A stretch of 13,902 nt of DNA from CBDVAK01 sp965371945 (GTDB taxonomy: Bacteria > Pseudomonadota > Gammaproteobacteria > Competibacterales > JAHEDQ01), in the NCBI GenBank assembly GCA_965371945.1, contig CBDVAK010000067.1, positions 1 to 13,902 on the forward strand, read 5' to 3'. Under the pieces are notes generated by a model that saw only the letters and a list, made by a program, of their open reading frames with translations, was not told the DNA's origin and made no database searches. Position 1 is the first letter of the stretch. Every line of letters starts with the position of its first letter. Positions 7,314-13,851 of the stretch are shown one piece after another. A program made the position numbers and the translations under genes.

Positions 7314-8720
7314 ATGTCATCGACGCCGTCTTACCCACCTCTCGCTGGCCGGAACGTGAACGTGAATATGCCTGCCACCGCCCGCCGGATGCTGGGCAAA
7401 TCCCACTACCAGGATCTGCCACCGCGCGTGGTCGAGCGTATCCACCGTCAACAGGACGGCAGCGAGATCCTGATCGGCTGGATCCAGCTACTGGTGGTGG
7501 CAGTTTTTGCGACGCTCTATACCCTGGCGCCCAAGACCTTCGGTGAAGATGCCGACTTCGCACCGGTGCCCTGGGCCCTGGGCGCCTACTTCGTGTTCAC
7601 TCTGCTGCGCCTCCATCTGGCCCGCCAACGCCGACTGCCGGACTGGTTCCTGTATCTGTCGGTGATCACCGACATGCTGCTGTTGCTGGGTCTGATCTGG
7701 AGCTTCCACCTGCAGTATGAACAACCCGCATCCTTCTATCTGAAGTCACCGACCCTGCTGTATGTGTTCATCTTCATCGCGCTGCGGACTCTGCGCTTCG
7801 AGGTCCGCTATGTGCTGCTGGCCGGCCTGGTGGCGGCGCTGGGCTGGGCGACGATGGTCGCGTACGTGGTGCTGGTGGACCCGGACGATCCCATGATCAC
7901 CCGCAACTATGTCGACTACATGACCTCCAACAGCGTGCTGCTGGGAGCGGAGTTCGACAAGATCATGTCCATCCTGACGGTTACCGTGATTCTTGCGCTC
8001 GCCATCGCCCGGGCAAGGGGGTTGCTGGTGCAGTCCGTGGTCGAGGGGGCGGCCGCACAGGATCTGTCACGATTCGTACCCGAACAGGTTGCCAGGCGGG
8101 TTACCCATGCCGCCGAGGAGGCGGCGGCCGGTCAGGGTGAAACACGTGAGGCCACCATATTGTTCATCGACATCGAGGGCTTCACCGGGATCGGTGAGTC
8201 GCTGGCGCCCGCGCGGCTGGTGGCCACGCTCAACGCCTACTTCGATGTCGTGGCCGGCCCCCTGCGCCGTCATGGCGGGGTCATCAACCAGTTCCAGGGT
8301 GATGCCATCCTGGCCAGTTTCAACCTGCCCGAGGCGCGTAGCGAGCACGCAGCCGAAGCGGTCTCGGCTGCAGTTGAAATCCAACAGGCGCTACAGCACC
8401 ACAGTTTCGAGCCGAACCTGCGACTGTGTGCCCGAATCGGCGTCAACACTGGCGTGGTGGTCGGCGGCCTGATCGGCACCGGTGATCAACTCAGCTATAC
8501 CGTGCACGGCGATGACGTCAACCTGGCAGCGAGACTCGAACAACTCAACAAGGAGTATGGCACCCGCATCATGGTGTCGGAACGCACCCGTGAACTGGCC
8601 GGCAAGACGCGTTTCCCGTTTCGCGAAGTCGGTCGGGTAACGGTGCGCGGGCGCTCCACTCCCACCGCCATCTTCACACTCGAGGCACCCGCGACTATTC
8701 CGACAACTGGTCAAGATTGA
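7314..8720 (+). CDS. membrane-bound class III adenylate/guanylate cyclase
   Basis: The 468-residue product probably makes cAMP from ATP. The N-terminal half has about six hydrophobic helices (near 52-72, 84-102, 112-130, 147-160, 163-187 and 216-233) forming a membrane sensor-like module I cannot assign. A linker (DLSRFVPEQVARRV, 250-263) leads to the class III catalytic domain (about 278-458). Metal-binding Asp286 is in ILFIDIEGFTG and Asp330 in QGDAILASF. Asn403 and the transition-state Arg407 lie in DDVNLAARLE. The two purine-specifying positions are Gln326 (usually Lys) and Thr396 (Asp in mammalian enzymes), so nucleotide preference should be tested. A single catalytic domain means it must work as a homodimer. 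The start is uncertain: the Met codons at 7314 and 7368 both lack a good ribosome site, and the protein-like sequence begins near residue 20. Its end overlaps yfbR tail to tail by 26 bp. Confidence 0.93.
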   Translation: MSSTPSYPPLAGRNVNVNMPATARRMLGKSHYQDLPPRVVERIHRQQDGSEILIGWIQLLVVAVFATLYTLAPKTFGEDADFAPVPWALGAYFVFTLLRLHLARQRRLPDWFLYLSVITDMLLLLGLIWSFHLQYEQPASFYLKSPTLLYVFIFIALRTLRFEVRYVLLAGLVAALGWATMVAYVVLVDPDDPMITRNYVDYMTSNSVLLGAEFDKIMSILTVTVILALAIARARGLLVQSVVEGAAAQDLSRFVPEQVARRVTHAAEEAAAGQGETREATILFIDIEGFTGIGESLAPARLVATLNAYFDVVAGPLRRHGGVINQFQGDAILASFNLPEARSEHAAEAVSAAVEIQQALQHHSFEPNLRLCARIGVNTGVVVGGLIGTGDQLSYTVHGDDVNLAARLEQLNKEYGTRIMVSERTRELAGKTRFPFREVGRVTVRGRSTPTAIFTLEAPATIPTTGQD

Positions 8721-9303
8721 GCCGGAAACTGGGCAGAAACACTTCCACGAACCATCGTGCCTCGGGCATATCCAACTCCTGCACCGCAGCCTTCAGGCTC
8801 CGCTCGGCGCTGACGAACTCCCGGTTCCCGGCGGCCAGTTCCTCCAGACACTTGGTGTACGCGCAAAGCTTGTCGGCGGCCTTCACCAGCGCCCACAGTC
8901 CGTCGTCGGCCGGATCAGGCAGCAGCAGTGTCTCGAAATCCTGGCGCAGCGGTTCCGGCACCATATCCAGCAGCCTCCGGCCCGCCACCGACTCGATCTC
9001 CTGGTAAGCCTGGCGGATTTCGGGACTGAAATACTTGACCGGGCTGGGCAGATCGCCGGTGATCACTTCACCGACATCGTGGTAGAGCGCCAGCACAGCG
9101 GCCCGATTCGGATCGTAGCTGCGATCGAACATCCGGTTGCCGATCAGCGCCAGCAGGTGTGCGATCATGGCCACCCGCAGAGAGTGCTCCTGGATGTTCT
9201 CGGGGTAGGTATTGTGCATCAGTCCCCAGCGGCGGATAAAACGCATCCGTGCGAGCACTGCAAACAGGTGGCTCATCGGTCGCTGGGTCTCATCCATGGT
9301 CAT
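8695..9303 (-). CDS. yfbR: 5'-deoxynucleotidase, HD-domain YfbR family
   Basis: YfbR dephosphorylates deoxyribonucleoside 5'-monophosphates (for example dAMP and dUMP) with a divalent metal, in nucleotide salvage and dNTP balance. Key residues of E. coli YfbR are all present seven positions later: His40, His75-Asp76 and Asp144 bind the metal; Glu79 is the catalytic acid (LYHDVGEVITGDLPSPVKYF, 73-92); Asp84 and Arg25-Trp26 shape the substrate site. CAYTKCLEELAAGNREF (147-163) is nearly identical to the E. coli protein. The 202-residue length assumes the Met at 9303; the Met at 9276 (MSHLF) gives 193 residues and matches the E. coli N-terminus better, and neither has a clear ribosome site. It is the last gene of a DUF302-GT9-yfbR group, 30 bp after GT9, and its last 26 bp overlap the end of the opposing cyclase gene. 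Confidence 0.94.
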   Translation of the reverse strand: MTMDETQRPMSHLFAVLARMRFIRRWGLMHNTYPENIQEHSLRVAMIAHLLALIGNRMFDRSYDPNRAAVLALYHDVGEVITGDLPSPVKYFSPEIRQAYQEIESVAGRRLLDMVPEPLRQDFETLLLPDPADDGLWALVKAADKLCAYTKCLEELAAGNREFVSAERSLKAAVQELDMPEARWFVEVFLPSFRLNLDQLSE

Positions 9304-9333
9304 GGTATACCCACAGCACCGCAGGGACGGCGA

Positions 9334-10569
9334 TCATGGTGACGACGCCATCGTTGCCGGAGAATCGAGCTCGGCCCGCAGTTTGTCCAGCACCATGGCG
9401 GGGCTGATCACCTGCAGACATACGTTGTCGGTACAGGGCGTCTTGCGATGATTGGCAGCGCTCACACAGGGCGAACAAGCCAGCCCCGCATAGATCGGCG
9501 TACTGTTTCCGAGCGAACCGTAGAGCGCGGGTGTCTCGGGACCAAACAGCACGTAGGTCGACAGCTCGGTCACTGCCGAGAAATGGCCGGGACCGGAGTC
9601 GTTGGTGAGCATCAACCGGGAAATACTGTAGAGCGCCGGTAATTGCTCCAGTGAATTGCGTCCGGCGAAGTTGACGCAGCGGTCGTTGTCCACCTGCGTC
9701 TTCAGGGTCTCGGCCTGCGGGCGCTCTTCGGCACCCCCGGTGATCAATATCACGAGGTCGTCATATTCCTCCAGCAGGCTGCGTATCACGGTGACGAAAT
9801 GTGCCGGCATCCAGCGCCGCTGCGGCAACAGCTCGCTGGCGTTGGGGTTGATCAGGACCAATCGGTGCCGGTCGGGGTGGTAATCCGGATACAGGGACCT
9901 GACCTTCGAACGCATGGCCTCGCTGGTGGCGGCGTCGATGCTGGCCCGGGCCAGCACGATCTCGCTGTCCTCGACACGGGTCTTGGAATAGGGAAGTTCG
10001 GCGGCCGTCGCCAAAGCCGAGTTGACCAGTGCCACGAAGTTGCGGGCAATGTGCTGGTGGGCGTTGTAGAGCACCCGGTGAGTGAGCATGGCACCGCGAT
10101 ACAATCCTTCGTTGTGAAAGCCGTGAAACCCAACCCGTTTGCGGGCACCACTGAGTCCTGTCAGCAACGCCGTGTAACGCGAGAACAACTCGAGGTCGAT
10201 GACCGTGTCGATGCCCCGGCGCCGGGTCCATACCAGAAACCGCAAGGTGTCCACTGCCAGGTGCAGCAGATTGTCCTCGCGAATGGTGCAGACGTTTTGT
10301 TCCGCGACCGTCGCCAGCAAACGCAGACTGGCCGCGTTGTTGGCAAAAATGGCGAAATACAGCTCGGCACCCGCCGCGCGCATCTTGCGCATGGCGGGAT
10401 CCACCAGGATGGCGCTGCCCATCTCGGACAATTCAAGGAACAGCACTTTGCGCGATGCCGGATCATCCCCACGGCGCAGCCAGGCCGTCAGCCTGACCAG
10501 CAGGGTGGCCAGGAAACACAATGGAATCCCGGCCCAGTAGTCCACCCTGCGCATGGTGTCGACTTTCAT
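9334..10569 (-). CDS. glycosyltransferase family 9 (heptosyltransferase-like) protein
   Basis: The 411-residue product is a GT-B fold enzyme of the ADP-heptose:LPS heptosyltransferase family, which adds sugars to lipopolysaccharide or related glycans at the inner face of the membrane. An N-terminal hydrophobic segment (about 13-29) followed by WLRRGDD suggests membrane attachment, an addition to the usual soluble GT9 core. The first half ends with the KRVGFHGFHNEGLYRG region (144-159). The second Rossmann domain has NPNASELLPQRRWMPAHF (241-258), ILITGGAEERPQ (274-285), and the donor-binding LTNDSGPGHFSAV (321-333). Near the end Cys365, Cys368, Cys379 and Cys384 form a CSPC...C...C pattern. 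The start chosen is the Met at 10569; the longer open frame to 10764 lies over the DUF302 gene and is not protein-like. It sits 52 bp after DUF302 and 30 bp before yfbR. Donor and acceptor sugars are unknown, and no other LPS genes are in view. Confidence 0.88.
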   Translation of the reverse strand: MKVDTMRRVDYWAGIPLCFLATLLVRLTAWLRRGDDPASRKVLFLELSEMGSAILVDPAMRKMRAAGAELYFAIFANNAASLRLLATVAEQNVCTIREDNLLHLAVDTLRFLVWTRRRGIDTVIDLELFSRYTALLTGLSGARKRVGFHGFHNEGLYRGAMLTHRVLYNAHQHIARNFVALVNSALATAAELPYSKTRVEDSEIVLARASIDAATSEAMRSKVRSLYPDYHPDRHRLVLINPNASELLPQRRWMPAHFVTVIRSLLEEYDDLVILITGGAEERPQAETLKTQVDNDRCVNFAGRNSLEQLPALYSISRLMLTNDSGPGHFSAVTELSTYVLFGPETPALYGSLGNSTPIYAGLACSPCVSAANHRKTPCTDNVCLQVISPAMVLDKLRAELDSPATMASSP

Positions 10570-10621
10570 CGATACATCTGTCCGTAGTGAACGTCTCTGC
10601 AGCGAGCGTCGACGTGCTCGC

Positions 10622-11074
10622 TCAGGGTGCGGTAGCCGCAGTGGCGAATGCGCCCAGCGCCTTGGAGACCTTGGCCAGCACGGCCTGGCAGTTGTCGCCG
10701 AGCTGATGACGCTGATCGAGGAAAGCCGGGTCGTTGTAGCCCAACCAGACCTTGCCGTCCGCATCTTTCCAGATCAAAGCTTTTTGGGGCAGATCGATGG
10801 CCACCGTCCGCGCACACAGCATCAGCGGAGTGCCCACCTTCGGGTTACCAAAGATGACCAGCTCCGTATCCGGCAGCTCCAGGCCGGCCCCGGCCGCGCC
10901 GGCAGCATGGTCGATGCGCGCGAACACGTTCATTCCCTTGGTCTCGAGAGCCGCCACCAGGCGGTCGCCGGTCTCGCCGACGCTGTGGTTGCTCTCGATC
11001 ACCACCAGACCCTCCGCCCCCAATGCCGACACCACCGGAACCCACAGCAACAACATGACGATAAACTTTCGCAT
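10622..11074 (-). CDS. secreted DUF302 family protein
   Basis: From the Met at 11074 the product is 150 residues. Residues 1-20 (MRKFIVMLLLWVPVVSALGA) form a signal peptide with likely cleavage after ALGA, so it should be periplasmic. The remainder is the DUF302 fold: SNHSVGETGDRLVAALETKG (28-47), the signature LVIFGNPKVGTPLM (72-85), AIDLPQKALIWKDADGKVW (92-110) and GYNDPAFLDQRH (112-123). The family's biochemical role is not established. A clear AGGAGAG ribosome site (11087-11081) six bases before the ATG fixes the start; the longer open frame to 11146 is rejected. It is the first gene of the DUF302-GT9-yfbR group and is divergent from the amidase gene. Cys87 and Cys129 are the only cysteines in the mature part and could form a disulfide. 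Confidence 0.9.
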   Translation of the reverse strand: MRKFIVMLLLWVPVVSALGAEGLVVIESNHSVGETGDRLVAALETKGMNVFARIDHAAGAAGAGLELPDTELVIFGNPKVGTPLMLCARTVAIDLPQKALIWKDADGKVWLGYNDPAFLDQRHQLGDNCQAVLAKVSKALGAFATAATAP

Positions 11075-11163
11075 CGATCGCTCTCCTGAAATGCGGGGCA
11101 AGGGCCCCAACTGGCTGCAGCGGCTCTTCACACCGCGATCGCGCAAGTCTAACCTGTCCAGCC
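11075..11163. promoter_or_regulatory. divergent region between DUF302 and amidase genes
   Basis: These 89 bp separate two genes read in opposite directions and should carry both promoters. The only clear signal is the DUF302 ribosome site at 11081-11087. I see no convincing -35/-10 pair or operator. Confidence 0.35.
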
Positions 11164-12561
11164 ATGGAAGAAACCTGCCTCTACAGCGACCTCAGCGAAA
11201 TCCGCAGCCTGCTCGATGCTGGGCATGTGACGGCAGTGAAGCTACTGGAACTGGCTGGGGCCTGTCACAGCGGGCCGGGAGCACGCTTGCACGCCTACCA
11301 GACCTGGGCGCCACAAACCGACCAGGCACGCAGCGCGGATGAACGCAGCGGCCGGGGCGAGACCCACGACCCGCTCGCCGGCATCCCGGTTTCAGTCAAA
11401 GATCTGTTCGGGGTCCGCGATCTGCCGATCTGGGCGGGCACTTCCACCGCACTGCCGCCGCGCTGGCAGCAGGAGGGACCGGTGGTCGCCGAGTTGCGCC
11501 GGCAACAGGCTGTGATTACAGGTAAAACCCATACCGTGGAGCTGGCCTTCGGCGGCCTGGGGATCAACCAGCACTGGGGCACACCCCGCAACCCCTGGGA
11601 CCCGGAAGTGCATCGGGTACCTGGCGGTTCCAGTGCCGGCGCCGGTGTCAGCCTGTGCGAGGGATCGGCCTGGCTGGCACTGGGCACCGACACCGCCGGG
11701 TCGGTTCGCATCCCCGCCAGTATGACTGGCAACGTGGGCCTGAAAACCAGCCACGGCCGTTGGTCCTGCCAGGGTGTGGTGCCGTTGAGTCCGACCCTCG
11801 ACACAGTCGGCATACTGACCCGCAGCGTGGCGGACGCCGTCTATGCTTTTGCCAGTCTGGATCCACTTCTGGGCGATCCGCAGGCACTGTTGGCTCGCTG
11901 TAGCAAACAGCGAGTGGCGAACTTGCGCATCGGCCACGGCAGCGAGCCGCTGTGGCATCATTGTTCAACAGCGATCGCCGATGCCGTATCGAAAACTCTG
12001 GCGGAGCTGGAAACCCGGGGCGCCACCCTGCTGGAGCAGCACCTGCCGCAGGCACAGACCGCGGTCGAAATGTTGCAATCCGGGAGCGTGGTTTCAGCCG
12101 AGTGCGACGAGTTTATCGAATCCGAGCTGCCGGAATGGCGAACCCTCATCAGTCCCCACCTCGCCATGCGGCTCGATGACGGCGCCAATCTCAGCGCTCG
12201 CGAATATCTGCAGCGCCGACGGCGGCTGCGGGATCTGGCGGCCAGCACCGCGATAGCATTCGAAGCAATCGACGTATTGGCCTGCCCCACAGTGCCGATC
12301 ACGCCGCCGGCGGTCGACCAACTCACCGAATTGCACGCCTACCGCGACGCCAACCTGGCGGTGCTCAGCAACACCTGTGTCGCCAACTATCTGGGGTTGT
12401 GCGCGCTGACCATGCCGGTGGCGCTGGACCCGTTCGGGATGCCAGTGGGTCTGCAACTGCTGGCGCGCCATGGCGCGGAGGAGCAGCTATTGGCAGCGGC
12501 GCTGGCGATCGAGACGGTGATCGGCAAACCGCGCCAGCGTATCGGCAGACCGCCGATCTGA
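11164..12561 (+). CDS. amidase signature (AS) family hydrolase
   Basis: The 465-residue product belongs to the amidase signature superfamily, which hydrolyses carbon-nitrogen bonds of amides. The Ser-cisSer-Lys triad is complete: Lys79 in GIPVSVKDLFGV, cis-Ser156 in VPGGSSAGAGVS, and nucleophile Ser180 in GTDTAGSVRIPA; the 24-residue spacing between the two serines matches GatA and FAAH. Small departures from the consensus are GGSSAG for GGSSGG and TDTAGS for TDTGGS, both tolerated in the family. The C-terminal region has the usual VLACPTVPITPP (294-305 of this sequence, approximately) and LTMPVALDPFGMPVGLQLLA segments. It lacks the GatA context (no gatB or gatC nearby), so a role as a free amidase is more likely than tRNA amidotransferase. 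The substrate cannot be predicted. No signal peptide is visible, so it is cytoplasmic. The ATG at 11164 has no strong ribosome site. Confidence 0.93.
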   Translation: MEETCLYSDLSEIRSLLDAGHVTAVKLLELAGACHSGPGARLHAYQTWAPQTDQARSADERSGRGETHDPLAGIPVSVKDLFGVRDLPIWAGTSTALPPRWQQEGPVVAELRRQQAVITGKTHTVELAFGGLGINQHWGTPRNPWDPEVHRVPGGSSAGAGVSLCEGSAWLALGTDTAGSVRIPASMTGNVGLKTSHGRWSCQGVVPLSPTLDTVGILTRSVADAVYAFASLDPLLGDPQALLARCSKQRVANLRIGHGSEPLWHHCSTAIADAVSKTLAELETRGATLLEQHLPQAQTAVEMLQSGSVVSAECDEFIESELPEWRTLISPHLAMRLDDGANLSAREYLQRRRRLRDLAASTAIAFEAIDVLACPTVPITPPAVDQLTELHAYRDANLAVLSNTCVANYLGLCALTMPVALDPFGMPVGLQLLARHGAEEQLLAAALAIETVIGKPRQRIGRPPI

Positions 12562-12569
12562 CGGCGGTC
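12548..12569. terminator. possible hairpin at the amidase / SGNH convergence
   Basis: GACCGCC (12548-12554) and GGCGGTC (12563-12569) pair perfectly across an 8-base loop that includes the amidase stop codon. It lies between two convergent genes whose stops are 26 bp apart, where a two-way terminator is expected. There is no T-run on either side, so intrinsic termination would be weak, and part of the stem is coding sequence. Confidence 0.3.
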
Positions 12570-12587
12570 ATCCAGCCCCCCGCTCCC

Positions 12588-13661
12588 TTACAGCAGCAGT
12601 TTGTAATAATCGGGACGACGGCGGCGCTCCAGCACCGCCTCGCGCAGCAGCTCGACCACCTGATCGGCGGCTTCCAGTGTCATATGCACACTGTCCAGGT
12701 AGTTGACATCATCCCGGGTCAGTGGGGAATCGATCATCAGGTCGACCACCGATGTGTTGGGGAAACCGCCGGCCATCGACACGATATCGCGCTTGCAGGC
12801 CTCGAGCCGCTGACCCGCGGCGGTATTTCTCACGGGCTGACGGAAACGGTGGATAGCATTGATGACCACAATCTTGCGCGTTTGCGCCGGTGCGGCCTCC
12901 AGCAGCGAGCGCAAATATCCCAGCGCCGGAAACTCCAGCGCCGCCACCGTTGCGCCCGACAATTCCGGTCGGGTCGGCGGCGCGGGCCGCGGTCGCGGTC
13001 CTTGTGCACCGTAGATCTCACGGCGAATCCTGTCCGGGTCGCGGCCACCCGCCTTGCCCGTATAATCCATGTAGCCGTCGAGACCGAACCGTGGATGGCG
13101 CAGACCGAACTGGTACTGCAGCTGACGCCACGCCATCTGTAGCGTCCTGGTATTGAGCATGTAGGGCAGATCGTTCCAGGGATTGTCGTCGTACATCCAT
13201 TCCGGCAGATCCAGGTAGCCGTAGCGGGTCAAGCCGCCGATCCGGCACCACACCTCACCCCAGGCGTCCACTGCCAGCACCATCACCGCGGGGTCTGGAT
13301 GATGACGCAGAAACAGCGAACCGATACGATACTGCTCGTACGGCGTGGCGCCATTCATGGACAGATTCAGAAAGTTTGCGCCAAATGCGGCATCGAGACG
13401 CCTGGGCCGCCACATCCGGGCTGCGGAAGTACCCACCACGATACTGTCGTATTCGACCTTACGGGCCAATGCCGGATAGGCATAGCGCTGGTTGCCTGCC
13501 ACCGGGGCACGCGCCAGCGGCAGGGAAAACGGCAGGGAGTCGAACGGATCGAGCAGCAGGATGAAGACTGCCGCGGCGACCAGCGACACCATTGCGCACT
13601 GCCACAGAGCCCGCCAATACCCCGCCCAGCCCGGCTGCATCGTATCTGAACTAGTCCGCAT
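12588..13661 (-). CDS. membrane-anchored SGNH-hydrolase-like protein of unknown function
   Basis: The 357-residue product has one N-terminal membrane helix (about 20-38) and then an extracytoplasmic domain. Block I is SIVVGTSAARMWRPRRLD (73-90) with candidate nucleophile Ser79; SMNGATPYEQYRIG (101-114) supplies the Gly/Asn block; and LDSVHMTLEAADQVVELL (322-339) has Asp323-x-x-His326, the usual catalytic pair of SGNH enzymes. A Pro/Arg-rich segment (about 219-232) splits the domain. The pattern resembles DltD/AlgJ-type proteins that accompany membrane O-acyltransferases in acylating surface glycans, but no such acyltransferase is in the window and the assignment is by motif only. The start at 13661 is the first Met; Met8 at 13640 is an alternative, and neither has a good ribosome site. 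It ends 26 bp from the convergent amidase gene, and a fold-back element lies 23 bp upstream of its start. Confidence 0.75.
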   Translation of the reverse strand: MRTSSDTMQPGWAGYWRALWQCAMVSLVAAAVFILLLDPFDSLPFSLPLARAPVAGNQRYAYPALARKVEYDSIVVGTSAARMWRPRRLDAAFGANFLNLSMNGATPYEQYRIGSLFLRHHPDPAVMVLAVDAWGEVWCRIGGLTRYGYLDLPEWMYDDNPWNDLPYMLNTRTLQMAWRQLQYQFGLRHPRFGLDGYMDYTGKAGGRDPDRIRREIYGAQGPRPRPAPPTRPELSGATVAALEFPALGYLRSLLEAAPAQTRKIVVINAIHRFRQPVRNTAAGQRLEACKRDIVSMAGGFPNTSVVDLMIDSPLTRDDVNYLDSVHMTLEAADQVVELLREAVLERRRRPDYYKLLL

Positions 13662-13684
13662 CCGTAGCCACGGGAAAATGCGGG

Positions 13685-13706
13685 CTAGGAGGCTGTCCGA
13701 GAACAG
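13685..13706 (+). repeat. left terminal inverted repeat of the fold-back element
   Basis: The repeat begins CTAGGAGGCTGTCCGAGA and runs to the G at 13706. It is the exact reverse complement of 13830-13851. Confidence 0.85.
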
Positions 13707-13745
13707 CGATCGTAGCGAGGGCGAGCCTGATTGAGTCAGATTCTT

Positions 13746-13790
13746 CGATCATTTGAGGCGAATAGTTGCGCTATTTAACGAAAATGATCG
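13746..13790. repeat. central nested hairpin of the fold-back element
   Basis: A 9-bp outer stem (13746-13754 with 13782-13790) encloses a symmetric 6/6-base internal loop and a 5-bp inner stem (13761-13765 with 13771-13775) closed by TTGCG. In RNA this would fold as a stable hairpin in either orientation. Confidence 0.6.
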
Positions 13791-13829
13791 GGAAATATGG
13801 CCAATCAGGATTGTCCGCAGTAGATCAGT

Positions 13830-13851
13830 CTGTTCTCGGACAGCCTCCTAG
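13830..13851 (-). repeat. right terminal inverted repeat of the fold-back element
   Basis: This is the exact reverse complement of 13685-13706 and ends in CTAG. On the minus strand the TAG in this CTAG is the stop codon of the partial frame entering from the right. Confidence 0.85.

Larger units (their letters stand above)
13685..13851. mobile_element. MITE-like fold-back element with 22-bp perfect terminal inverted repeats
   Basis: A 167-bp AT-richer, gene-free block is bounded by a perfect 22-base inverted repeat whose outermost four bases are CTAG on each side. CTAG is its own complement, so it may be a 4-bp target duplication (matching the YTAR target of IS5-group elements) flanking 18-bp ends that begin GAGGCTGTCCGAGAAC. 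Inside are two more matched arms, CCTGATTG (13726-13733) / CAATCAGG (13802-13809) and CGATCATTT (13746-13754) / AAATGATCG (13782-13790), and an inner AATAG (13761-13765) / CTATT (13771-13775). The whole block is therefore one long imperfect palindrome. It encodes no transposase and would depend on one in trans. No second copy is in this window, so the family cannot be confirmed here. Confidence 0.75.

Noticed and set aside
7306..7359. 17-codon leader frame overlapping the cyclase start, ending 8 bases before the Met at 7368
   Set aside because: It has no ribosome site or attenuator-like codon run and could be chance; it would only matter if 7368 were the true cyclase start.
7156..7563. 136-codon N-terminal extension of the ferrochelatase frame
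   Set aside because: It precedes the HemH family start, is Arg/Gly/Ser-rich without motifs, and overlaps the divergent cyclase gene and its promoter region.
10570..10764. 65-codon N-terminal extension of the GT9 frame
   Set aside because: It lies over the end of the DUF302 gene in another frame, has shadow-like composition, and a membrane segment and family core begin after the Met at 10569.
11164..12561. Amidase as GatA of the tRNA amidotransferase
   Set aside because: The catalytic residues are shared by the whole amidase signature family, gatB and gatC are absent nearby, and the sequence between motifs does not look like GatA.
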